64,000 bases of DNA from the NCBI GenBank assembly GCA_016708725.1, contig JADJFE010000006.1, forward strand, positions 248,001-312,000, in the 5' to 3' direction. The position numbers and the translations under genes are program-made. Positions 55,240 to 62,248 of this stretch are shown in pieces (the first letter of the stretch is position 1; each line of letters opens with the position of its first letter). The notes below the pieces were generated by a model. That model had not been told where the DNA came from. It ran no database searches and saw only the letters and a list, made by a program, of their open reading frames with translations. This DNA is from Candidatus Aalborgicola bjergmarkensis (GTDB lineage: Bacteria; Pseudomonadota; Gammaproteobacteria; Burkholderiales; Burkholderiaceae_C).

Positions 55240-55450
55240 ACAAGTGAGCAGATTCGCTATTCGCACTATAGCCGCAACGCCAAAGGGGCCTACCTGTACT
55301 GCGGGCGAGATTTTTTGTTCGGTGGCATGGATGCAACGGCCAGATGCGCCATCCACGTGGGTTGGGTGCTGTAGAGGTTGTGCAGCAAACCGAAGAACTC
55401 CAATTTTGATAGCTTCTCCCGCACGTTCTATAAGGCTTTCGCCCAGATTA
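55240..55450 (+). repeat. R3 repeat followed by an R1 end
   Basis: R3 is a ~165-bp element starting GTGAGCAGATTCGCTAT and ending CAGCAAACCGAAGAACTCCA, found here, partly at 56735 and at 59665. Each copy runs directly into TTTTGATAGCT of an R1 repeat. Confidence 0.7.
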
Positions 55451-55494
55451 TGCTGTGCTGGTGCTGGTGCTGGATGCGCAGATCAAGGCGTGAC

Positions 55495-55758
55495 TTACTC
55501 ATAGCGCGACCACATGCGCAGAACCTTGACGGTTCGCTGCTCTTGCAGAACTTCGTAAACGAGGCGATGCTGAATATTGATTCGCCGGGAATAGGCACCG
55601 GATAGATCGCCGACAAGCTTCTCGTATGGAGGCGGATTTTGAAAGGGGTTCTCTTGGAGAATGGCCAAAAGCTCCTGGGCCTTGGCCTTCAGCCCACTTG
55701 CAGCGAGTTTCTGAGCGTCCTTTTGTACGTGCTGGGCGTAAACGACTTCCCAACTCAC
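55495..55758 (-). CDS. yoeB: YoeB-family toxin
   Basis: The 87-residue protein has the Txe/YoeB pattern: basic helix-rich start, NPFQNPPPYEKLVGDLSGAY, then SRRINIQHRLVYEVLQ and the C-terminal RMWSRYE. YoeB-type toxins bind the ribosome and cleave mRNA. It overlaps the antitoxin gene by four bases, antitoxin first, as in yefM-yoeB operons. Confidence 0.88.
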   Translation of the reverse strand: MSWEVVYAQHVQKDAQKLAASGLKAKAQELLAILQENPFQNPPPYEKLVGDLSGAYSRRINIQHRLVYEVLQEQRTVKVLRMWSRYE

Positions 55759-55997
55759 CAGTCAATCTCCTTGGCGCAGGCATCGATGGGTTCGGCCATT
55801 CCTTCTTTGATGGACTCGCGCATGCCAGGAACGGAAAGCAGATAAAGCGTTTCCTGAATTGCTTGCCAGTCCTCTGCTGCCAACAGCACAGCGTCGTGGC
55901 GCTTGCCTGCGATGGTGATTGGCTGGTGCGACTCGGCTGCCTGATCCATCAGGCGATAGAGGTTGGCGCGTGCTTCGCTAGCGGAGAGTGTTTGCAT
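55755..55997 (-). CDS. yefM: YefM-family antitoxin
   Basis: The 80-residue protein starts with a Phd/YefM DNA-binding fold (MQTLSASEARANLYRLMDQA; PITIAGKRHDAVLLAAEDW) and ends in a flexible acidic toxin-binding tail. These antitoxins repress their own operon. Confidence 0.88.
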   Translation of the reverse strand: MQTLSASEARANLYRLMDQAAESHQPITIAGKRHDAVLLAAEDWQAIQETLYLLSVPGMRESIKEGMAEPIDACAKEIDW

Positions 55998-56111
55998 GAT
56001 GAACTCCTAAGTCACAAAACGTACGTGAATTGGTACGGCTTGTCAAGTGCAGGCACACTCACGTCTCCCCAGTGCGGCGGTTGCTGTAGCGGTTCCACGG
56101 TCAACCAGAGA

Positions 56112-56305
56112 ATTCCTGTTTTAATAGCTTCTCCCGCACGTTCCATAAGCCTTGCAGGCCGATTTGCAGCTCAAAAATAGCACATCCATGCCACCCGCGC
56201 CCGGCGGGCGGGACGGGTTGGGGTAGGTTTGGGGGGTGAATGGGGTCGAAAAAAGGGATGAATCTGGCTGTAGCCCTTATGGAACGTGCGGGTGTAGCTA
56301 TCAAA
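56112..56305. repeat. MITE-like element, copy 1
   Basis: Two R1 ends in inverted orientation (AATAGCTTCTCCCGCACGTT ... and ... GGAACGTGCGGGTGTAGCTA) enclose ~90 bp containing GGCGGGCGGGACGGGTTGGG. It has no coding capacity. Confidence 0.7.
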
Positions 56306-56339
56306 ACAGTACCAATCAATTTCTTCCTTGCACGCGATT

Positions 56340-56540
56340 TCAGCGGTGGGCGAAGCGGGTTCGCTGGAATGTAGAGTTGGGCAAAGGTTGTAACGGGACG
56401 TTGATATGTTTCCACCCCTCGGCCTCGCTCTGGGCTTCGGCCTTTCGAATTTCCTCGGTAATCCGTCGGATATCGAAGCCAGACTGTCCGGCCAGGGCCT
56501 CTTTGATGGCTCTTAGCTCACTGAGGATTTCATCATTCAT
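56340..56540 (-). CDS. Probable antitoxin partner of a PIN-domain toxin
   Basis: The 66-residue protein (MNDEILSELRAIKEALAGQS, then AEGWKHINVPLQP) matches the short proteins that accompany a PIN-domain gene type. It overlaps the truncated PIN gene by four bases. Confidence 0.55.
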   Translation of the reverse strand: MNDEILSELRAIKEALAGQSGFDIRRITEEIRKAEAQSEAEGWKHINVPLQPLPNSTFQRTRFAHR

Positions 56541-56719
56541 TCTGTTCCTCTGATAACCACATCAGACACGAAACATCGGTACAGGTTGCGACGATCCCAC
56601 CATCTGCGCGTAACCAGTTGGTGCGCCGCACCAAGCAGGGAGCTGCTCTCCCGTGCAGAAACGTAACTCACAATGGAGGTTTCAATGTATACCGATGGCA
56701 GCAGATCATCCATGCCCAC
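56537..56719 (-). pseudogene. Truncated PIN-domain toxin
   Basis: It keeps the N-terminal PIN motif (LPSVYIETSIVSYVSARESS) with the first acidic residue and the block AAHQLVTRRWWDRR, then stops after 60 residues. Full PIN toxins are about 130-170 residues. Confidence 0.65.
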
Positions 56720-56734
56720 ATCTTAAAACACCGC

Positions 56735-56842
56735 ACCATAGCCGCAGAGACAAAAAGGCGCATCTGTATTGTGAGCCAGATGCGCCATCCACGCGGGCTG
56801 GGTGCTGTAGAGGTTTTACAGCAAACCGAATAACTCTACTTT
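56735..56842 (+). repeat. R3 repeat, partial
   Basis: The second half of the R3 element (CAGATGCGCCATCCACGCGG; CAGCAAACCGAATAACTCTA), joined to the MITE-like element that follows. Confidence 0.65.
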
Positions 56843-56892
56843 TAATAGCTGTTCCCGCACGTTCCATAAGCCTTGTAGGCCGATTTGTTCAA

Positions 56893-57944
56893 GGCTCATA
56901 TTGGGTTTTGAGGGCATGCTTCGGGTTGCAGCAGAATTTCAAGGAGAGACCCCAGCAGAGCGCGCCCGCGCCGCCTCACGTTGTGAACGAACTCAAAGAA
57001 ACTCAGATAAATGGGCAATTTTTCTTGGGAAATTCCGCGATGGGGACGCAGCCAAGAACGAAGCAGAGACCAAAACCCCTCCATTGTGTTCACATGAACC
57101 TCATGGAATCCGTCGCCATCTTCATCACGAGCATATTCCCCAGCACTATGGCAAACGGTCTTGTGCTCATAGCCCCATTCGAGCAACGCAGAATAAATCA
57201 CATACTCATCGGTGTAAATCAGTGTGCCGGCCTTAACAGTTTGCTCAATAAGCGGTCGTATGGTCGCTTGCTGCACGTTTTCCAGCATCTCTATTCGAAC
57301 ATCGCCATTGCGTTGAATCATCCCGAAGATCGGCGGCTTTTCTCTGGCCAGCGTACTCGCCCTCGTGCTCCTTTGAGTCGGTTGCGCCGCGCTTTACGGC
57401 CAATGATCTTCTCAGGATGCCCCTTATGTCCAGCGATAACATACACCTCATCGAACTCTACTTCTCCTTCCATCTGAGGAATCCTTCTACGCTTGTGTAT
57501 CCCATGGCGCAAGAGATCCGTCATCTGTTGACAATCGCTTTGATTCAGCCCGAGTTCTTTGGCTATCTGCAGATTCGATACATCCAGCCCCATCAAATGC
57601 ATACAGGCTATCCATATGCGTAATGGTTGGTGATGCCCAGAGAAAATCGTCCCCGTCAAATCATCGAAACGCTTGCCACAATTCAAGCATCGATACCGTC
57701 GGCAGGCAGGGTGACGGTTGTTGCACCCTTTTTTGACAATCTTATTGGACGTGCAGCTTGGGCACGCATTCGGACGAGAGCGCGGCCAACGCAGCGATCT
57801 TATCTTTTCATAGCATTTCTCATCGTCCATCAACTCTTGGATATGAAACATGGCAACGACCCTCCATCACAACGTGGTGACTTCAAGCATAGCGACCGAG
57901 CTTTTTCCTGTCCATTGTGATGACCTCAAAACCCAATATGAGCC
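56893..57944 (-). mobile_element. IS1595-family insertion sequence, complete
   Basis: The 1052-bp element has perfect 21-bp inverted ends (GGCTCATATTGGGTTTTGAG plus one G) and is flanked by the 8-bp repeat TTGTTCAA at 56885-56892 and 57945-57952. Eight-base target repeats are usual for IS1595. Confidence 0.92.
56896..57851 (-). pseudogene. IS1595-family transposase, one frameshift
   Basis: The N-terminal frame (57851-57318) has a zinc ribbon (CPSCTSNKIVKKGC, then YRCLNCGKRF) and the first acidic block (GEVEFDEVYVIAGHKG). It shifts at GAGAAAAG near 57350 into the second frame (57321-56896), which has LIYTDEYVIYSAL and HVNTMEGFWSLLRSW. The A-run and perfect ends leave open programmed frameshifting instead of decay. 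Confidence 0.8.
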
Positions 57945-58090
57945 TTGTTCAAAAAATAGCCCATCCACGCCATCCGCACCCGGCAGGCGGGACGGGTTGG
58001 GGTAGGTTTGGGGGTAAATGGGGTCGAAAAAAAGGGATGAATCTGGCTGCAACCCTTATGGGACTTGCGGGGGCAGCTATCAAAAGTTCA

Positions 58091-58309
58091 TTAGGCAGCA
58101 AGCGCCACTTCAACAAAAGTGCTTCTTGATGCGGGTAGTGGGATTTGAAGTCCACTAGACCTCATATCTTCGAGGTGAAACTGAATTGCTTCTTCTATAA
58201 GCGTAAGTACCTCTGATTCCGTTTCCCCAGCAGCGATGCAACCAGGCAAATCTGGAACGAATGCACCGTAGCTAGTAGAACCCTTTTCTATAACGACCAT
58301 GTAGCGCAT
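58091..58309 (-). CDS. hicB: HicB-family antitoxin
   Basis: The 72-residue protein has the partial RNase-H-like HicB fold (YGAFVPDLPGCIAAGETESE, then IEEAIQFHLEDM). It follows hicA by 4 bp. Confidence 0.88.
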   Translation of the reverse strand: MRYMVVIEKGSTSYGAFVPDLPGCIAAGETESEVLTLIEEAIQFHLEDMRSSGLQIPLPASRSTFVEVALAA

Positions 58310-58313
58310 GGAA

Positions 58314-58502
58314 TTACTCCTTCAATCCAGCTTGTTTAAGCGCACTGTTCAATGTACCGGGAGGAACATCTACGCTCGGTTTGCCTGCAACAGTAACGGT
58401 ACCCGGTTTTGTGGGGTGGTGTAGCTGGCGATGACTGCCGCGTTGGCGCACCACGATCCAGCCATTTTGTTCCGGCAGTTGCAATAATTCAGATACTTTC
58501 AT
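58314..58502 (-). CDS. hicA: HicA-family toxin
   Basis: The 62-residue dsRBD-like mRNA interferase has the catalytic His in RQRGSHRQLHHPTKPG and the end VPPGTLNSALKQAGL. It is translated before its antitoxin and overlaps the stop of the upstream acetyltransferase-like gene by four bases. Confidence 0.88.
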   Translation of the reverse strand: MKVSELLQLPEQNGWIVVRQRGSHRQLHHPTKPGTVTVAGKPSVDVPPGTLNSALKQAGLKE

Positions 58503-59428
58503 TCGCCATCAGCGCGTGGTGCCGACAAATGGCCGTCGCAACGCTTGCTCGGCGGTTCGCCAGTTAGCGGTGGCGGCGGCGAGCCGCAGGGTGCTTCAAA
58601 TGATGCTTCAAGGCTCCCCGACAGAACCCAGTCTTCAATCATCCGATTGGACAAACCGATGTCGTCGCGCAGTGCCTGCCTCAATTCTGCTGCCGATAAG
58701 TCACGGCTGGAGAGGCCGACTCGCGACTTTGAAATTCGTTTATTCCCCACGAGCACCAACAACTCATCTGGCCGATTTCGGCGGGCATAAAGACGTTGGT
58801 TGAAAGGACTGCGCTCATGCGACGATGCATAGCATGCAAGATAGAACGCATGGGTTACCTCGTTGGCAAGCAGTCGACAGGGCATATAACCCGGGTTTGG
58901 AGGTACTTCGACCCAAAGAAGATGATTTCCATCGCCCGTCGGTTCCACCTCTGCGGGAAACACAGGATCATCCTGGACAAAGACCGTCCGTTCGAGTGGC
59001 AACGGTGTGTTGTAGAGCAACGAAGAGTCCACCAGCCAGTGACGCCCATCTATCCCGACCCTGACGCTACCGTGATTGACGATGCCAAGATCACGCATGT
59101 GCCCGACGATACGTTGCGACTCAAAGCCGAGCGAACGAACAAGCTCAAACAGCGCATTGCTCGAAGGCCAGCATGTTCCACCGGTACCGTCTGTCAGCCA
59201 GCATTCCAAAAAGTCTTCAGCGTACCCGCCAGGAAGGAAATGACTGCCAGTCTTGCGCAGGGCGATCATTTTGCGCACATTATCGAAAGGGAGACTTATG
59301 CACCATGCGTAGTAGAGCGCACGAAGTCCATCCAGGTCAACTGTGGGCGGCTTCGAGAACCCGAGACGCTCAAGGACTTTGTCACGGAGAACCGTGTTCA
59401 GATGCGATGCGTTATTTAGCCTGTCCAA
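58499..59428 (-). CDS. Arylamine N-acetyltransferase-like protein
   Basis: The 309-residue protein shows the NAT plan: ISLPFDNVRKM near residue 47, the catalytic-cysteine motif GTGGTCWPSSNALF near residue 83, and the His/Asp block GRHWLVDSSLLYN near residue 128. NATs transfer acetyl from acetyl-CoA to arylamines or hydrazines. Sequence beyond ~250 is Pro-rich and unlike the family. It lies directly upstream of hicAB, possibly in the same transcript. It is divergent, so substrate is unknown. Confidence 0.7.
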   Translation of the reverse strand: MDRLNNASHLNTVLRDKVLERLGFSKPPTVDLDGLRALYYAWCISLPFDNVRKMIALRKTGSHFLPGGYAEDFLECWLTDGTGGTCWPSSNALFELVRSLGFESQRIVGHMRDLGIVNHGSVRVGIDGRHWLVDSSLLYNTPLPLERTVFVQDDPVFPAEVEPTGDGNHLLWVEVPPNPGYMPCRLLANEVTHAFYLACYASSHERSPFNQRLYARRNRPDELLVLVGNKRISKSRVGLSSRDLSAAELRQALRDDIGLSNRMIEDWVLSGSLEASFEAPCGSPPPPLTGEPPSKRCDGHLSAPRADGE

Positions 59429-59664
59429 CTTATTCCCCTCCGAAGATGTCTTCGCTCTATTTGGATCATAAACGCCGTGCCTCAGAAGCCGAACTCAATG
59501 TATAGAGACACACCCGTGACTCCTTAACATGGCCGGGCGACCTCCACACAAACCCGCATGCAATAAGGCTTGCAGCCGATGCACTGTATAAATGAGCAGT
59601 CATAACACCCCCCAAAAAAAGCAGCATACCGGTTTTCGAGTCAACCCGGCTGCTGGGTCGGTTA
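59429..59664. other. Intergenic stretch without recognisable content
   Basis: Nothing supported beyond a run of A near 59608-59618. The R3 repeat begins at 59665. Confidence 0.4.
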
Positions 59665-59835
59665 CGTGAGCAGATTCGCTATCCGCACTTCCGCACTATA
59701 GCCGCAGAGCCAAAGAGGCCTGACTGTATTACGGGTGAGATATTTTGTTCGCTGGCACGGACTCAACGGCCAGATGCGCCATCCACGTGGGCTGGGTGTT
59801 GTAGAGGTTTTACAGCAAACCGAAGAACTCCAATT
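59665..59835 (+). repeat. R3 repeat, full copy
   Basis: It starts GTGAGCAGATTCGCTATCCG, ends CAGCAAACCGAAGAACTCCA, and leads into the third MITE-like element. Confidence 0.7.
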
Positions 59836-60018
59836 TTGATAGCTGTTTCCGCATGTCCCATAAGCTTTGCAGGCCGATTGGTAGCTAAAAAATAGCCTAT
59901 CCATGCCTCCCGCACCCGGCAGGCGGGACGGTTGAGGGTAGGTTTGGGGGTAAATGAGCCGAAAAAATGGAGAAATCTGGCTGCAGCCCTCATGGGACGT
60001 GCTGTAGCAGCTATCAAA
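59836..60018. repeat. MITE-like element, copy 3
   Basis: R1 ends in inverted orientation (TTTTGATAGCTGTTTCCGCA; right end GGGACGTGCTGTAGCAGCTA) enclose the same core (CACCCGGCAGGCGGGACGG). Confidence 0.7.
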
Positions 60019-60028
60019 AAAGAATCTA

Positions 60029-60520
60029 TCAATCCCATTGACCAGGCATAAATCCACGCATGTGGCCAGTTCGCGTGCGAGACAGCGCAAGCTCGAACGG
60101 CTCCAGGCTCGGGTTCATAAGCGCGGGTTTGAGGCGCCAGATGTGGTTTCGCATCGCGCTCGCTGCGCCTCGTGGCACCACGATGACTCCCAGGCCATGC
60201 GCTCCTTTGCGGAAGAGAACGGAAGGCTTCAGCAGTGCAACATGGGCCTGGCCTGCAGCCTCCGGCTCAAACCCAGGTGGTATGACGCAGCCCTGAATGG
60301 TTGCTTCGCGTCCGACGATGACCTGGCGCATCCCATCCCTGCAATGGTGGTACTGCGCCGACCAGCTATACATGGCGCTCCAGTTGGATGATTTTGCCCA
60401 CCACAACTCCGAGCCCCACCATGCGAACGACAAGACCTTCACGGGCTCTTCAAACGCAAGCTCCGCACAGAGGGTTTGCTGGCCCCACGCATCGGCTGAC
60501 AGTTTCAGAGCTACGTTCAA
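60029..60520 (-). CDS. Hypothetical protein (weak)
   Basis: This 163-residue frame (MNVALKLSADAWGQQTLCAE) is divergent from the antitoxin gene at 60594. An opposite-strand frame (60038-60391) also exists. Neither resembles a known family; I favour this one because of its position and Trp-rich but ordinary composition. Confidence 0.3.
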   Translation of the reverse strand: MNVALKLSADAWGQQTLCAELAFEEPVKVLSFAWWGSELWWAKSSNWSAMYSWSAQYHHCRDGMRQVIVGREATIQGCVIPPGFEPEAAGQAHVALLKPSVLFRKGAHGLGVIVVPRGAASAMRNHIWRLKPALMNPSLEPFELALSRTRTGHMRGFMPGQWD

Positions 60521-60546
60521 TTCAGCATCTCTTCACTACAATCGTA

Positions 60547-60594
60547 CGGTAACCCAGTACATACACACATACACACATAAACGGCGGTAACCCA
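60547..60594 (+). promoter_or_regulatory. Possible operator of the orphan antitoxin
   Basis: A direct repeat CGGTAACCCA (60547-60556 and 60585-60594) frames ACACAT-rich tandem sequence just before the start codon. Confidence 0.35.
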
Positions 60595-60866
60595 TGGACA
60601 CAGTGAGCGTAAACCAGTTCCGGGACAACCTGAAATCCTTTGTCGAACAGGTTGTTAACAACCACACCCCCATCAAGGTGACGCGTCGCGCCGGTGAAGC
60701 ATTCATAGTAGTCAGTGCGGATGACTGGGAGCGAGAACAGGAAACGCTCTTTGTCCTGCAAAATCAAAGCCTGATGACTCAAATGACGGCTTCGCTCGCC
60801 ACACACACGCAGAAGTCCGGCTACACCCCGGATCAAGAGGAAATGGATGAGATCGCTCGTTTTTGA
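60594..60866 (+). CDS. Orphan Phd/YefM-family antitoxin
   Basis: The 90-residue protein starts with a Phd/YefM fold (MDTVSVNQFRDNLKSFVEQV; PIKVTRRAGEAFIVVSADDW) and has an acidic tail (YTPDQEEMDEIARF). No toxin gene follows, as a membrane-protein gene starts 36 bp downstream. It may be a solitary regulator or a remnant of a toxin-antitoxin pair. Confidence 0.75.
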   Translation: MDTVSVNQFRDNLKSFVEQVVNNHTPIKVTRRAGEAFIVVSADDWEREQETLFVLQNQSLMTQMTASLATHTQKSGYTPDQEEMDEIARF

Positions 60867-60901
60867 GGGGTGCCACCGCTGATCCCCAATAGGTATGCCC
60901 C

Positions 60902-62122
60902 ATGTCAACTGCCAAAAAAACACAGTCAACGTCCCACCCAACGTCCCACCATTACCCTGCTGCGGATCGACGCCGCAGGGCATCGGACGCTGCAGCATCC
61001 AGCGAGACAGAAGACGTTGGGCTTTTGAGCGGCAACGTTACTTTTCGACTGCGGCGTCTGGAACCACTGGTTTCCTGGGTTCTGGCAGGCTACACCCTGT
61101 GGGTGGGCATCTTGCTCAATGCCGAAGGAACATCGTCCTGGTTGCTGGCCTTGTATGCTTTTTGCGTTGGTGCCTGGAGTCAGAAGTTTCCCGCACGTGT
61201 GCAGGGCAGCATGTTGTTGCGCGGGGTGCTGCTGTTGGTGGGTGCTGGCGTCTTGCACCTCGCTCCCAACCTGGGCGGTGCAACGGGAGCCTATTTTTTC
61301 TGGCCATGTCTGATTGCGGTTTTTTACGCCTTGCTGTTGGCGCGTCCATGGGCAATCCTGCTGATCACCCTGGCTGTGCTAGAGTTTGGCTTGGCATGCG
61401 CACTGGCGCAACCCGCTACACCCTGGCTGCGGGTATTGATCTACACCGCGTTTTTGCTGTCCTTCCCGTCCCTGGCCATCGTGTTCGGTCTTTCCATGCG
61501 GGAATCCGACCAAAAGTCCGAGTCGTCCATGCGCGATGAACGCACATTGCTTTACAACGAAACCGGATTCTTTGTGCATGGAGGCGTGTTACTGGCCGAG
61601 TGCCACAAAAACGAAAGACCTTTTTCCATGGTACTGCTCAACGGTGCGGATTTACATGACGCCTCGACGCTGCTGGGACGCAAGGTTGCCAACGATTTGT
61701 TTTCCCAGGTGGTGCAGGGTATTGGTGAGGTGCCGGGGGAAGGTATTGCTGCGCGTACCGATGCGGTCGAGTTTGCGCTCTTGCTGCCTGGGGTCAATAC
61801 CGAACGTGCTGCGGCCCTGGTGCAACAACGTCTGGGCCATCCACCCAAGGTCGAGATCGCCCTGGAGGGCAAGCCGGTGACGATCATGCTTGAAATGGTC
61901 ATCGCCCAACCCAAGGACAAGGCGCAGAGCCTCGAAGAACTCTACGACACACTGCATGCGCGCTGGGCCAGGGCACCAGTTGAAAACCACGGCATTCGCA
62001 CCAAACCGACGCCATTGCTCGACCCCGACGATGACACACAAGACAGAGCTGCACGCCGCGCGGGGGCGCCCACTATCCCCATGGCAATGGTCAAACCACA
62101 AAAAACCCCCTGGCAGAGGTAA
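60902..62122 (+). CDS. Membrane protein with degenerate GGDEF-like domain
   Basis: The 406-residue protein has six or so membrane helices (about 50-200) and a C-terminal domain shaped like GGDEF (DERTLLYNETGFFVHGGVLL; FSMVLLNGADLHDASTLLGR). The active-site position reads ARTDAVEFALLLPG in place of GGDEF, so diguanylate cyclase activity is unlikely. It could bind nucleotide or act structurally. A true GGDEF protein follows 126 bp downstream. Confidence 0.65.
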   Translation: MSTAKKTQSTSHPTSHHYPAADRRRRASDAAASSETEDVGLLSGNVTFRLRRLEPLVSWVLAGYTLWVGILLNAEGTSSWLLALYAFCVGAWSQKFPARVQGSMLLRGVLLLVGAGVLHLAPNLGGATGAYFFWPCLIAVFYALLLARPWAILLITLAVLEFGLACALAQPATPWLRVLIYTAFLLSFPSLAIVFGLSMRESDQKSESSMRDERTLLYNETGFFVHGGVLLAECHKNERPFSMVLLNGADLHDASTLLGRKVANDLFSQVVQGIGEVPGEGIAARTDAVEFALLLPGVNTERAAALVQQRLGHPPKVEIALEGKPVTIMLEMVIAQPKDKAQSLEELYDTLHARWARAPVENHGIRTKPTPLLDPDDDTQDRAARRAGAPTIPMAMVKPQKTPWQR

Positions 62123-62248
62123 AAACTGGTAGCGAAAACAATAGCATCTACTCGTGATACGATACAAAGCCGTTGTCAAGCAACCCCGACCCCGTTGCCT
62201 GACAAGTTTTGAAGCCGCGACCCCGCTTCATTCATTCGGACGATTCTT

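Larger units (their letters stand above)
56843..58083. repeat. MITE-like element, copy 2, split by an IS1595 element
   Basis: The left R1 end lies at 56843-56892 and the core plus right R1 end at 57945-58083. Removing the IS and one 8-bp repeat restores an element like 56112-56305. Confidence 0.8.
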
